From CALKWS01 sp051020515 (lineage in GTDB: Bacteria; Actinomycetota; Actinomycetes; Actinomycetales; Beutenbergiaceae), in assembly GCF_051020515.1 (NCBI RefSeq), contig NZ_CP194857.1, positions 744,001 to 808,000 on the forward strand: 64,000 bases of DNA, in the 5' to 3' direction. Each line of letters opens with the position of its first letter. The stretch's first letter is position 1. The position numbers were made by a program, and so were the translations under genes. The notes beneath the pieces are model-generated. The model was not told the origin of the DNA, ran no database searches, and was given only the letters and a program-made list of their open reading frames with translations. Positions 54,873 through 64,000 of the stretch are shown here, one piece after another.

Positions 54873-56264
54873 TCAGTCCGCGGTGGCGTCCAGGTCCACG
54901 TCGTCGTACACCGTGCCGGAGGGGATGGTGCGTGGTTCGGCATCACCGCGCAGGTGCACCCGCCCGCGCACGGTCACGTCCGGTTCGAACGTCCAGTCCC
55001 CGGTCACGGTCAGGGCCTCGGCACCGACCAGGGAGGGCGCATCAGGAATGCGCGCATCGAAGTCGGCGATCTTCTTGTAGTACTCCTCGTCGAGATTCAC
55101 CAGTGGGGTCTCGGCACGGTCGGTGAGGACGAAGTCCTCGCCCAACTCGTAGGTGTCGGAGCGGAGCACGAGCAGATCGTTGGTGGTCTTGACCGGACGG
55201 AACCGGCTGCGCTCGACCTCGATGGCCCGGGCGCCCTCGAACACCTGCACCGCCGCACCCATCGCCGTTTCGATCTGGTACACCCGCGCCGAGGTCTTGT
55301 CCGTGGGGTCAACTGTCTTGAGGTTGCGGATCAGCGGGAGACCGAGCACCCCCTGGCGCTCGGTCAGCGTGCGCTGCAGCACCCGCAGGTCGAACCAGAG
55401 GTTGTTGGTGTGGAAGTAGGCGTGCTTGCCGATGTCCATCGCCTCGGCCATGTCCTCCTCACGCGTCTGCGCCGTCTCGCGCAGCACCAACCGGTCGTCA
55501 CTGCGCCGGCGCACCAGGTAACCACCCTTGACGTCGGCCGGCGTGCGCCGGCACACCTCGGCGGCGTACGGGGCCCCGGAAGCGGCGAACCAGCCCGCGA
55601 TGCGGGCATCAGGCGCCGAGCCGAGGTTGTCGGAGTTGGAGATCGCCGCGTACCGGAACCCGGCAGCGAGCAGGCGTTCGAGTGTTCCGGAGACCTCCAG
55701 GGCGGTGTACAGGTCTCCGTGCCCGGGCGGGCACCACTCCAGGGCAGGATCGGCCGGCCAGCTCACCGGGGACAGGTCCTCCACCAGCAGTTTCGGCTCC
55801 TGGTTCTGCAGGAAGTCCAGGCCCAGATCCCCTACCTCCAGGTCCGGGTAGGCCGCGAGCGCCGCGAGGGTGTCGGCCCGGGTGCGGAAGGAGTTCATGA
55901 ACAACAGCGGCAGCAGCACATCGTAGCGCTTCCGGGCGTGGCGAACCTGTCCCACGATCACGTCCAGAAAGCTCATCTTCGGACGCACCGGCAGCAGCGA
56001 CTTGGCCCGGTCCATGCCCATCGAGGTGCCGAGCCCGCCGTTCAACTTGATCATCGCCGTGTGCGCGAGCGCGTCGCGGGCCGGTTCGGCGGCGACCTCG
56101 ACCGAATCGATCCGGGGCACGTCGGTCAGGGGTGTGATGTCGGCCTCGGCGATCATGCCGGTCGAACCGGAGGCCAGTTCGCGGTAGTAGTGCGTGAAGA
56201 CATCGATTGCGCGATCGTGCACGCCGGCGTCGCGCATCTTCTGCTGGGCATCCTCGAGACTCAT
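54873..56264 (-). CDS. UTP-glucose-1-phosphate uridylyltransferase, eukaryotic-like UDPGP family
   Basis: This enzyme makes UDP-glucose (or a related UDP-sugar) from UTP and sugar 1-phosphate. It has 463 residues from the ATG at 56264. The nucleotide-binding motif is TAMIKLNGGLGTSMGMDRAKSL. Other family segments are LLLPLLFMNSFRTRADTLAAL, EWCPPGHGDLYTAL and AAISNSDNLGSAPD, and NNLWFDLRVLQ. A C-terminal beta-helix-like end follows. This UGPase type occurs in eukaryotes and some actinobacteria, in place of GalU. It stands between the men genes without an obvious metabolic link. Confidence 0.9.
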   Translation of the reverse strand: MSLEDAQQKMRDAGVHDRAIDVFTHYYRELASGSTGMIAEADITPLTDVPRIDSVEVAAEPARDALAHTAMIKLNGGLGTSMGMDRAKSLLPVRPKMSFLDVIVGQVRHARKRYDVLLPLLFMNSFRTRADTLAALAAYPDLEVGDLGLDFLQNQEPKLLVEDLSPVSWPADPALEWCPPGHGDLYTALEVSGTLERLLAAGFRYAAISNSDNLGSAPDARIAGWFAASGAPYAAEVCRRTPADVKGGYLVRRRSDDRLVLRETAQTREEDMAEAMDIGKHAYFHTNNLWFDLRVLQRTLTERQGVLGLPLIRNLKTVDPTDKTSARVYQIETAMGAAVQVFEGARAIEVERSRFRPVKTTNDLLVLRSDTYELGEDFVLTDRAETPLVNLDEEYYKKIADFDARIPDAPSLVGAEALTVTGDWTFEPDVTVRGRVHLRGDAEPRTIPSGTVYDDVDLDATAD

Positions 56265-56323
56265 GGATCCAACGGTACTGGTCGAGGACGAAGCGGCATT
56301 CCGCCACCACCGGCCCGGTGACC

Positions 56324-58000
56324 TCACCCGTCGCCGGCACCCACCACGTGGTCCCGGATCCGGGCCTGCAGGTCCAGGGCCCGCTCGCGTGCCGCGGCAC
56401 CGTCGAGCCTGACCTCCACCACCGAGCGCCCACGCACCGGCTCGGCCAGCACCGCCACCAGCTCCCCGGCATCCTCCACGCTGCGATACGCGGCGCCGAA
56501 CCCGCGGGCGAGGGCCTCGATATCCAGTCCCTGCGGGGTGCCGAACACCCTGGGATAGATCTCGGCGAGCTCGGGACGACCGTGCTCGAGGGTGGCGAAG
56601 ATCGACCCGCCGTCGTCGTTGAGCACGATCACCTGCGCGTTCACCTCCCGTTCCAGCCGGCCCCGGGCCAAGCCGCCCACATCGTGCTGGAAGCTCAGGT
56701 CACCGATCAGCGCCCGCACCGGTTCACCGGTGGCAACCGCCACGCCCGTCGCGGTGGAGATCGTGCCGTCGATCCCGCTCAGCCCCCGGTTGGCGAGCAC
56801 CGGAACGCGGGTGAATCCAGCCCCCACGCCGGCGGCCAGATCAGCATCGCGCACCGACATCGAGGACCCCAGCACCACGGTGCCGGCCGTGTTGCGCGGA
56901 CCGAGCAGAGCCCTCGCCACCTGCGGGCCGCCGAGGCGCTCGGCAGCCAGGCTCTCCAGCACCTGGTGCGCCTGGTCGGAGGCGCGGAGCCACCGGTCCA
57001 ACCAGGCGACCTCGCTCGCCCCCGGCTCATCCAGCACCGTCACGGCCCGGGTGACCAGTGCGGCCGAGCCGGCCACATCCACCCAGTCCGGCCCGGGTGC
57101 GGCCACCACGATCTCCACCTCCCGGCGCGCCAGCAGGGCGCTGACCTGCCGGCTCAGCGTGGGCCGGCCCAGCACCACCACCCGCTGGACCTCATCGCCC
57201 AGGATCTCAGCGAGCACAGCGGGTGCGGCCACGGCCTGCGCCGCGGACCGGGCCCCGGAGGTGGGTTCGGCCAGCACCGGCCAACCCCCGGCCCGCGCCA
57301 GTTCCACCGCCGCCGCGCCCGCGCCGTCCCCGGCCACGATCACGGTGCGGGGCCCACGGGGCAGCAGGGTCGGCATCACCTCGGTGCCGTCACCGGTGGA
57401 GACCACCTGATCCACCGGCCGGTCTTCCGGCTCCCACACCGCGGCCGGAACGAGTGGGTCGCGGAACGCCACGTTCAGGTGGACCGGCCCGGGATGGGCG
57501 CTTCGTGAGCCGCGCGCGGCGGTGACCGCACGCAGCACCGCGACGTTCACGCCCACGACCGCCGAGGTCGCGGTGTCCGCCGCCGGGACCTCCCCCTGCC
57601 AGCGCACCGCCGTGGCGAAGATGCCCACCTGGTTCGTGGTCTGGTTCGCTCCCACGCCGCGCAACTCATGCGGCCGGTCGGCGCTGAGGACCACCAGCGG
57701 CAACCCCGCGTGGGAGGCCTCCAATACCGCCGGGTGCAGGTTCGCCACCGCCGTGCCGGACGTGGTCACCACCGCGACGGGACGGTGCCGGGCGATCCCC
57801 ACGGCCACGAAGGCGGCACTGCGCTCATCGACGCAGACGGTCATGTTCAACCAGCCGGCCGCCTCGGCACTGTGCAGGGCATACGCCAGCGGGGCGCTGC
57901 GCGAACCGGGCGCCAGGACCACCTCATCCACCCCGGCCGCGACCAGGGCGCGTACGATCTCCCGGGCGGTCAGCGCCGCTGGATGGTCGGGTAGGTTCAC
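56324..58000 (-). CDS. menD: 2-succinyl-5-enolpyruvyl-6-hydroxy-3-cyclohexene-1-carboxylate synthase
   Basis: This thiamine-diphosphate enzyme condenses isochorismate with 2-oxoglutarate. It has 558 residues from the GTG at 58000, which overlaps the restored menC stop (GTGA). An ATG at 58012 is an alternative. Motifs are EVVLAPGSRSAPLAYAL, VCVDERSAAFVAVGIAR, GANQTTNQVGIFA and the ThDP site ALIGDLSFQHDVGGL with VIVLNDDGGSIFATLEHG. The family length is normal and the gene is intact. Confidence 0.95.
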   Translation of the reverse strand: MNLPDHPAALTAREIVRALVAAGVDEVVLAPGSRSAPLAYALHSAEAAGWLNMTVCVDERSAAFVAVGIARHRPVAVVTTSGTAVANLHPAVLEASHAGLPLVVLSADRPHELRGVGANQTTNQVGIFATAVRWQGEVPAADTATSAVVGVNVAVLRAVTAARGSRSAHPGPVHLNVAFRDPLVPAAVWEPEDRPVDQVVSTGDGTEVMPTLLPRGPRTVIVAGDGAGAAAVELARAGGWPVLAEPTSGARSAAQAVAAPAVLAEILGDEVQRVVVLGRPTLSRQVSALLARREVEIVVAAPGPDWVDVAGSAALVTRAVTVLDEPGASEVAWLDRWLRASDQAHQVLESLAAERLGGPQVARALLGPRNTAGTVVLGSSMSVRDADLAAGVGAGFTRVPVLANRGLSGIDGTISTATGVAVATGEPVRALIGDLSFQHDVGGLARGRLEREVNAQVIVLNDDGGSIFATLEHGRPELAEIYPRVFGTPQGLDIEALARGFGAAYRSVEDAGELVAVLAEPVRGRSVVEVRLDGAAARERALDLQARIRDHVVGAGDG

Positions 58001-58955
58001 TCCGGTGCCCATTCGTCCATGGCCGCCATTCTCCCCTGCCACCGGCGCCTTGTCGGCTCATCGGCGCCGCAACGTGCCAGGCGGTCCGGATCCGGAGCCA
58101 CCCGGCCCACGGGCAGCACCCCGTCAGTGGGGACCACGGCCGGGCCGCCACATCCTCGGTGAACAGGTTCACCGTGCCCAGACCGCAGGCGTAGGGCAGG
58201 TCCGGTAGGGCGGCCGCGAGCGCCAGCCCGGCCGCGATTCCGACCGAGGTCTCCAACGCCGAGGAGACCACCACCGGCAGGCCCACGTCCTCCGCGATGC
58301 GCAGCGCCGCGGTCACGCCGCCGAGGGGCTGCACCTTGAGCACCACCACATCGGCGGCGCCGGCCCGGGCCACCTGCATCGGGTCCGCGGCCCGGCGGAT
58401 CGACTCATCGGCCGCCACCGGGACGTTGCTGCGTCGGCGCACCGTGGCCAGGTCGGGCACGGTGGCACAGGGCTGCTCAACGTACTCCAGCCCCCCGGCG
58501 GCCCGATCCAGCAGTCGTAGCCGGTCCAGCGCGGTGGGCACGTCCCAGGCGCCGTTGGCGTCGATGCGGATCCGCCCGGTGGGGCCCAGGGCGTCGCGGA
58601 CCGCCTCCAGCCGGGCCTGCTCGGCTTCCACCCCCTGGCCGGGCTCGGCCACCTTCACCTTCGCGGTGCGGCACCCCCCGCCCTCGCGCACGATCTGAGC
58701 GGCGCGTTCGGGGCCGACCGCAGGCACGGTCACGTTGATCGGGATCCGGTGCCGCCGTGGCTCCGGCCACGGGTCGTCGGCACTGGCGCGGGCGGCGCGC
58801 CACCACGTACGGGCCTCGTCGTCGTCGTAGTCCCAGAACGGGGAGAACTCCGCCCACCCCGCCTCGCCGCGCAGCAGCACGCCGTCTCGAACAGTAAGAC
58901 CGCGGAAACGGGTTCGCAGGCCCACGGAGTAGGTGAAGGGCGACGGCGTAGGCAC
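57997..58955 (-). CDS. menC: o-Succinylbenzoate synthase (apparent frameshift)
   Basis: This enolase-superfamily dehydratase makes o-succinylbenzoate. The start at 58955 gives PTPSPFTYSVGLRTRFRGLTVRDG. Catalytic and metal-binding segments are AKVKVAEPG (KxK), RIRIDANGAWD (Asp), LEYVEQPC (Glu), VPVAADES (Asp-Glu) and DVVVLKVQPLGG (Lys). One missing base near 58137-58143 (CCGGCCGTGG) breaks the frame. Repair gives RPVVPTDGVLPVGRVAPDPD and a stop at 57997 inside the menD start. The rebuilt length is 319 residues. Confidence 0.91.
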
Positions 58956-59107
58956 CTGGCCAGGATAGGCCCGCCGCGCGTACCCGCTCCCCCGAGCCCG
59001 CTCGCCGGGCAGGCATCGGCAGGGCCCGATCAGACGTACGCCGGTGCTGACGGTCCGGGGGGCGCGCGCCGCCGCAGGATGACGCGGGGCGCCGTAGGGT
59101 GGACGGC

Positions 59108-60070
59108 GTGATCGATCAGCCCCGTGCCAGTGCCGAACTGCCCCGCCAGGTCTCCCAGACCTTCGACCCCGCCCGCTGGCGCGAGGTGCCGGGGATGGAT
59201 TTCACCGACATCACCTACCACCGGGGCGTGGACCGCAGCGGCGAGCACACCGCGGACCTGCCCGTGGTGCGCATCGCGTTCGACCGGCCGGAAGTGCGCA
59301 ACGCCTTCCGCCCGCACACCGTCGATGAGCTCTACCGCGCCCTGGACCACGCCCGGATGAGCCCGGACGTGGCCGCCGTGCTCCTGACCGGGAACGGACC
59401 CAGCCCCAAGGACGGCGGCTGGGCGTTCTGCTCCGGCGGGGACCAGCGCATCCGAGGCCGGGACGGCTACCGCTACGCCGACGGCGCGGGCGCGGAGACC
59501 GTGGATCCGGCCCGGGCCGGCCGTCTGCACATCCTGGAGGTGCAGCGACTGATGCGCACCATGCCCAAGGTGATCATCGCCGTCGTCCCGGGGTGGGCCG
59601 CCGGCGGCGGGCACAGCCTGCACGTGGTGGCGGACCTGACCATCGCCTCGGCCGAGCACGCCAAGTTCATGCAGACCGATGCCAACGTCGGCTCCTTCGA
59701 CGGCGGGTACGGTTCGGCGCTGCTGGCCCGCCAGGTCGGGGACAAACGGGCACGGGAGATCTTCTTCCTGGCCCGGGAGTACTCCGCCGCGCAGGCCGAG
59801 TCCTGGGGAGCGATCAACGAGGCGGTCCCGCACGCCGAACTGGAGGACCGGGCACTGGAGTACGCCCGGATCATCGCCACCAAGTCCCCGCAGGCGATCC
59901 GGATGCTCAAGTTCGCCTTCAACCTCGCCGACGACGGCCTGGCCGGGCAACAGGTGTTCGCCGGGGAAGCGACGCGCTTGGCGTACATGACCGATGAGGC
60001 CGTCGAGGGACGCGATGCGTTCCTGCTGCGCCGCGAGCCGGATTGGTCCGCCTTCCCGTACTACTACTGA
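59108..60070 (+). CDS. menB: 1,4-Dihydroxy-2-naphthoyl-CoA synthase
   Basis: This crotonase-fold enzyme closes the second ring of menaquinone. It has 320 residues from the GTG at 59108. A GTG at 59099 is also possible. Signature segments are DITYHRGVDRSGEHTADLP, IAFDRPEVRNAFRPHTVDEL, FCSGGDQRIRGRDGYRYADG, VVPGWAAGGGHSLHVVADL, TDANVGSFDGGYGSALLARQ and the C-terminal PDWSAFPYYY. All are intact. It diverges from menC with about 150 bp between the starts. Confidence 0.96.
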   Translation: MIDQPRASAELPRQVSQTFDPARWREVPGMDFTDITYHRGVDRSGEHTADLPVVRIAFDRPEVRNAFRPHTVDELYRALDHARMSPDVAAVLLTGNGPSPKDGGWAFCSGGDQRIRGRDGYRYADGAGAETVDPARAGRLHILEVQRLMRTMPKVIIAVVPGWAAGGGHSLHVVADLTIASAEHAKFMQTDANVGSFDGGYGSALLARQVGDKRAREIFFLAREYSAAQAESWGAINEAVPHAELEDRALEYARIIATKSPQAIRMLKFAFNLADDGLAGQQVFAGEATRLAYMTDEAVEGRDAFLLRREPDWSAFPYYY

Positions 60071-60086
60071 GTCCGCAACGACGGAC

Positions 60087-60299
60087 TCATCCGCCGAAGA
60101 AGCCTGCCACCCCGGTGATCAGCGCGGTCAGTCCCATCCCGATCGCACTCACCACCACGACCACGATCAGCATGGCCACCGCGGCCGGCACCAGGTCGTG
60201 CCGCAGCGAGTCGCGGCCGGCCCGACCCAGGGTTGCCCGGCCGGCCGGGATGGCGATTCCATGCGCGGTGCTCTGCTGTGGTGGAGTAGGAGTGGTCAT
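60087..60299 (-). CDS. Small single-pass membrane protein, unknown
   Basis: The protein has 70 residues from the ATG at 60299. A short polar N-terminus (TTPTPPQQSTAHG) and a basic stretch (RATLGRAGRDSLRHD) precede one long hydrophobic segment, LVPAAVAMLIVVVVVSAIGMG, then TALITGVAGFFGG. I recognise no family. It converges on menB with 16 bp between the stops. Composition and frame use look like a real gene, but evidence is limited. Confidence 0.5.
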   Translation of the reverse strand: MTTPTPPQQSTAHGIAIPAGRATLGRAGRDSLRHDLVPAAVAMLIVVVVVSAIGMGLTALITGVAGFFGG

Positions 60300-60436
60300 A
60301 CCCCGATCGTGCGCCGCGGCAGCCTCCCGCCGCGTCCCCCGACGGGATCGAGCCGGGGTGCCGGGTTCCACCTACGGGGGTGCGCCGGGTCAGACCCTGG
60401 TCGCAGTCCGGCGGGGCCGAAGCCGCAGCGGCACCG

Positions 60437-61496
60437 TCAGTTCAGGGAGACCGAGGAGCCCGAGACGGGCAGCAGTTCCACCCAGGTGTTACCCGCGGCG
60501 AGCAGCACCTCATCGCCATCCTCGGTGCGCAGTTGGACATGGGCGTCGTCGGCGTCCTTGCTCCAGGTGCCGCTGACGGTGTGCCCGCCGGTGGCGATGA
60601 TCGCCTCGCCCGAACCGGTCACGACCGTCTCGGCACCGGGGAGCCGGAGGGGTCGGTATAGGAGGTGTTGTGCACCTCCACCCGTAGCACCAGCACGTTC
60701 ACCGCGGACACCCTGCCCTCGTCGGTGGTCATCGCATCGGCCCCGGCCTCACTGCGAAGCCAGGCATCGGCATCGGTGGCCCAGGTCCAACTCGGTGAGG
60801 TGTTCGGGAAACTCAACTGCAGCGACCCGGTGGGCTCGCCCTCGGCCACGGCGGTGGCGAACTCGGGTTCGGGGGCATAGGAGAACGCTGCCTCCACGTC
60901 CTCGTCCCCCGAGCCCTGGGCGATGAAGTCGGCGGTGTTGCCGTAGACGTTGTGGGGGGCACGCCGGTCCGCGGACCTGTAGAAGCCGGCCGCACCGGCA
61001 TCGTTGGTGAGGATCTGCAGCGGGGAGGCGTGCGCGGCGTCGAGGAACGCGCGCTGGGCACCGGAGAAGATCAGCTGCCCCCCGAACGGGGTGGCCAGCG
61101 GGATGTCCATCGGGCGCAGGGAGCGGATCGGGCGATGGTCTCCGGCACCGTGGAGTGGTACACCGCCAGTAACCGGGTCTCCCCGCCCTCGATCATCTCC
61201 TCCCACACGATGTCGGCGCTCTGCAGGCCCGTCTGCGGCCGGGCGGCCACCGAGTTCTCCACCTTCACCGACATCACGTCCCGGGCGGCGACCTCACCGG
61301 CGACCCCGGTCAGTGGCCAGGCCTCCTCGATCTGCGGGTCGGGGGCGTGTGTCTTGTCCACCGACTGCTCGGGGGTTTCGGTGACGACCTCGGGCTCGAG
61401 CGGCTCCGGCTCGGACCCGGCACACCCGGCCAGGCCGATCGCTGCGGCGACGAGCACGACGACGGCCCTGCGGGACGCCCGGAACCTCAACCTCAC
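60437..61496 (-). CDS. DUF3048 (YerB-like) lipoprotein (two apparent frameshifts)
   Basis: This exported lipoprotein is about 353 residues after repair. The GTG at 61496 gives a signal peptide with lipobox (VVVLVAAAIGLAGCAGS). The DUF3048 domain follows: RDVMSVKVENSVAARPQTGLQSADIVWEEMIEGGETRLLAVYHS, and after the first break GPIRSLRPMDIPLATPFGG. A C-terminal beta domain ends WVELLPVSGSSVSLN. Two missing Gs break it, near 61131-61134 (ATCGCCCGATC) and near 60633-60637 (GTGCCGAGACG). The role of the family is unclear. It diverges from menE by 33 bp. Confidence 0.82.
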
Positions 61497-61529
61497 CCGG
61501 CCCACTCTAGGCGAACTACCCTTATCGTC

Positions 61530-62680
61530 ATGACGAACCCGGGCACCGCGATGAGCCTGCTGGCCCGACTGCGCACCGCCCTGGCCGGCGGAGAGCCGGT
61601 GCGGTTGGACCTGACCGGCGCCGCGCGCCCGGCGCCGGCTCCACCGGGCACCGCGGTGGTGGTGCGCACCTCGGGCAGCACCACCGGGACCGGACGGGCG
61701 GTGGCCCTGGCGGCGGCGGCGCTTCGTCATTCGGCCACGGCCACCCACGAGCGACTGGGCGGCCCGGGGCAGTGGCTGCTGGCGGTACCGGGTGCACACA
61801 TCGCCGGCCTGCAGGTGCTGGTCCGCTCGATCCTGGCCGGGCACGATCCGGTGGTGCTGGCGCCGGGACACTTCGACCCCCATGCGCTGGCGCGGGCGAT
61901 CGACTCGATGCGCGATGACGTGCCGCGCTACCTGTCCCTGGTGCCCACCCAGTTGCACCGCGCGATGACGGCCGGGCCGCAGGTCAGAGCCGCGCTGGCC
62001 ACCTGCAGTGCGATCCTGGTGGGCGGGGCCGCGCTACCGCCGGCCCTGCTCCGCGAGTCCACTGGCGCCGGGATCCGTGTGGTGCGCACCTACGGCATGA
62101 CCGAGACCAGCGGTGGGTGCGTCTATGACGGGGCGCGCCGTTGAACGGCGTGCAGGTGCGGATCGAGGAGGGGCGGGTGCTGATCGCCGGGCCCGTCCTG
62201 GCCACCGGGTACCTGGGCGAGGAACCGGGACAGGACGATCAGTTCGTGCTCGCCGGAGGGGTGCGCTGGCTGCGCACCCCGGACGCCGGCACCCTCACCG
62301 AGGGCCGGTTGCGGGTCCTGGGCCGTCTGGATGAGGTGATCGTCACCGGCGGGGTGAATGTCCACCCCGGGCCCATCGAGCGGGTGCTGAGCACCTGGGC
62401 CCACGGCACCGAGGTGGCCGTCGTCGGGGTGGATGACCCGCAGTGGGGGCAGCTGGTGACCGCGGTGCTGCACGGCCCCGGCCCGCAGGCACCTGATCTG
62501 GCCGGGATCCGCTCGGTGGTGGCCGCCGAACTCGGGTCCGGGCCGCAGGTGCCGCGAGCGGCCGTGGCGCTGGATGAGGTGCCCCTGCGCGGACCGGGCA
62601 AGGTGGACCGACGAGCGCTGGCCCGGCGGCGGGCTGCCGCGGCCCTGGCCCGCGGCGCGGGGCGGCGCCACCCCGACTGA
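61530..62680 (+). CDS. menE: o-Succinylbenzoate-CoA ligase (apparent frameshift)
   Basis: This adenylate-forming enzyme activates o-succinylbenzoate with CoA. The ATG at 61530 opens a short actinobacterial-type MenE of about 382 residues after repair. Motifs are VVVRTSGSTTGTGRAVAL (P-loop), VPGAHIAGLQVLV, SAILVGGAALPPALL, VRTYGMTETSGGCVYDG and the C-terminal GRLDEVIVTGGVNVHPGPIE with RGPGKVDR. The junction reads GGGGCGCGCCG at 62129-62139. Two fewer bases give the canonical DGAPLNGVQVRI. Confidence 0.9.
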
Positions 62681-62849
62681 GACGGCCGGGTGCACCGGAG
62701 GGGCAGGGGTATCCTCGATCGGTCCCGCTGCGCAGGGGCGCCGAACCGGCCGCACCCGATCCCGCCGATCGGATCGCTCGGAACGCACACTCCTGCGCCA
62801 GCCAGCCTCGCGGCGACGCGTCGCGCCGCGTCAGTCGGAACGGAGAACC

Positions 62850-63730
62850 ATGGCCACACTCACAGCGTGGGTGCACGGCGCCAGGGTGCGCACCCTGCCG
62901 GCAGCGATCGCCCCGGTGCTGATCGGGACCGGGGCCGCCGCCTGGGCCGGCGCGGCCTCGGTGCCCCGCGCGCTGCTCGCCACCGGTGTGGCCCTGGCCC
63001 TGCAGGTCGGGGTGAACTTCTCCAACGACTACTCCGACGGCGTCCGCGGCACCGACGACCAGCGGGTGGGACCGATGCGGCTGACCGCCACCGGGGCGGT
63101 GCGGCCGGTCACGGTCAGACGGGCCGCATTCGCCTCCTTCGCGGTGGCCGCGGTCCCGCGGTCCTGGGCCTGGTGCTGAGCGCGCTGGCCGGAGCCTGGT
63201 GGTTGATCGGGGTGGGAGCCGTGGCCGTGCTCGCGGCCTGGTTCTACACCGGCGGGTCCTCCCCCTACGGTTACGCCGGGCTGGGCGAGGTGGCCGTGCT
63301 GGTGTTCTTCGGCCTGGTGGCCACGCTCGGCACCACCTACACCCAGGCCGGCACCATCAACGCCCCTGCCGTGCTGGGTGCGTTCGCGGTGGGCCTGCTC
63401 AGTTGCGCGATCCTGATGGTGAACAACATCCGCGATATCGATACCGACGCCCCGGCCGGCAAACGCACCCTGGCGGTGCGCCTGGGTCAGGTGCGGGCAC
63501 GGCGTGCCTACGCCGCGATGATGGCACTGGGTGTGCTCGCAGGCGTGGCGGTGGCCCTCTGGGAGCCGTGGGCGCTGCTGGTGACCGTACTGGCAGGGCC
63601 GGCGGTGGTGCTGTCCCGCCGGGTGCTACGCGGAGCGCAGACAGGTGCGTTGATCCTCACGCTGCGCGACAGCGGCTTCGTGGTGCTGGGTCTGGGTCTG
63701 CTCCTCGGCGGGGTGCTCACGCTGGCCTGA
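62850..63730 (+). CDS. menA: 1,4-Dihydroxy-2-naphthoate polyprenyltransferase (apparent frameshift)
   Basis: This UbiA-family membrane enzyme attaches the polyprenyl tail to the naphthoate ring. The ATG at 62850 follows GGAG. The first Asp-rich motif is NFSNDYSDGVRGTDD, the second is NNIRDIDTDAPAGKRTLAVRLG. Eight to nine transmembrane helices are expected, among them LIGVGAVAVLAAWFYTGG and GEVAVLVFFGLVATLGT. One missing C near 63153-63156 (GTCCCGCGG) breaks the frame. Repair joins VAAVPAVLGLVLSALAGAW. The rebuilt length is 293 residues. Confidence 0.92.
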
Positions 63731-63794
63731 GGTGGTCTCGGTCACATCTGTGCGCTCATCACATCCGAGCCCGCTCCCCCGCGTCCGAGCCCGG

Positions 63795-64000
63795 TCACAC
63801 GCGGGGAGAGGCCGGACCGTCGGTGTCGTCCCCGGTAGGGGCACCGCCGTGCTCGTCGGCGCCTCGATCGGTGTGCTCAGCAACCTGCGGGGCGGCATCC
63901 GCCTCCGCCTCCTCGCCCTCGACCACGGAGGCGTAGTCCTGCCCCCGGGGGTCGAACTGGGCGTCCTCGTCGTCACCGTCGCGGGCCAACGACTTCTCCA
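63795..64000 (-). CDS. C-terminal part of an unidentified protein (cut by window end)
   Basis: Only the last 68 or so codons are in the window. They encode a polar, acidic tail (LARDGDDEDAQFDPRG, then GEEAEADAAPQVAEH, ending DTDGPASPRV). The frame stays open to the window edge and begins upstream of it. In many actinobacteria the neighbour of menA is a small DUF4229 membrane protein with such a tail, but nothing here proves it. It converges on menA. Confidence 0.5.
   Translation of the reverse strand, partial: EKSLARDGDDEDAQFDPRGQDYASVVEGEEAEADAAPQVAEHTDRGADEHGGAPTGDDTDGPASPRV

Noticed and set aside
54450..56321. Long plus-strand frame over the G-rich repeats and opposite the UDP-sugar pyrophosphorylase gene
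   Set aside because: It is opposite a well-recognised gene, and its start lies in low-complexity repeats.

Overview
The window is about 70% GC DNA from an actinomycete. The supporting evidence is an ordered run of tRNA-Trp, secE, nusG, rplK, rplA and an L10-type leader; an ESX (type VII) secretion locus with a mycosin protease; menaquinone rather than ubiquinone genes; frequent GTG starts and GTGA/ATGA stop-start overlaps; and the cluster tRNA-Thr, tRNA-Met, rpmG, two MaoC dehydratases, murB. A member of Micrococcales seems most likely, but that placement is inference.

Layout. 1-3.2 kb: L10 leader and terminator, rplA, rplK, nusG, secE, tRNA-Trp, all on the minus strand. 3.4-7.3 kb: a two-component system, a secreted Ser/Pro-rich protein and a small-molecule phosphotransferase. 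7.5-15.3 kb: adenosine deaminase, murB, a MaoC pair, rpmG, three tRNAs, a YajQ-type protein, htpX, an FprA-type reductase and a RarD-type transporter. 15.4-30.6 kb: the type VII secretion locus (mycP, eccB, eccD, a lipoprotein, two WXG100 proteins, two novel accessory or substrate genes, an RDD-FHA protein, a second EccD-like protein, eccC). 30.6-32.1 kb: one IS110-family element with a candidate bridge RNA. 32.1-50.9 kb: a minus-strand supra-operon that starts with a geranylgeranyl-reductase-like gene, continues through nuoA to nuoN and ends in a polyprenyl diphosphate synthase. 51.3-63.7 kb: menG, menF, menD, menC, menB, menE and menA, with a DUF559 gene, a UDP-sugar pyrophosphorylase, a small membrane protein and a DUF3048 lipoprotein between them. 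The window ends inside a minus-strand gene.

How the genes fit together. The right half links menaquinone synthesis (ring, tail, tail saturation) to the enzyme that reduces it, NADH dehydrogenase I. The T7SS has the minimal ESX-4-like core, with no eccE or eccA seen. It also carries an extra EccD paralogue, a stand-alone FHA protein and a large Gly/Pro-rich protein that looks like a substrate.

Sequence quality matters. At least 19 genes, including essential ones such as rplA, secE, nuoB, nuoF and nuoG, are broken by a 1-2 base indel, usually in a C or G run. Reading resumes in the correct frame at once, and the restored stops give stop-start overlaps with the next gene. I treat these as probable base-calling errors, not pseudogenes, and give the full reconstructed span of each gene.

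The two most intriguing signals are the unusual T7SS locus and a pair of palindromic repeat units on either side of the DUF559 gene. Both units have the same 51-bp centre-to-centre spacing.
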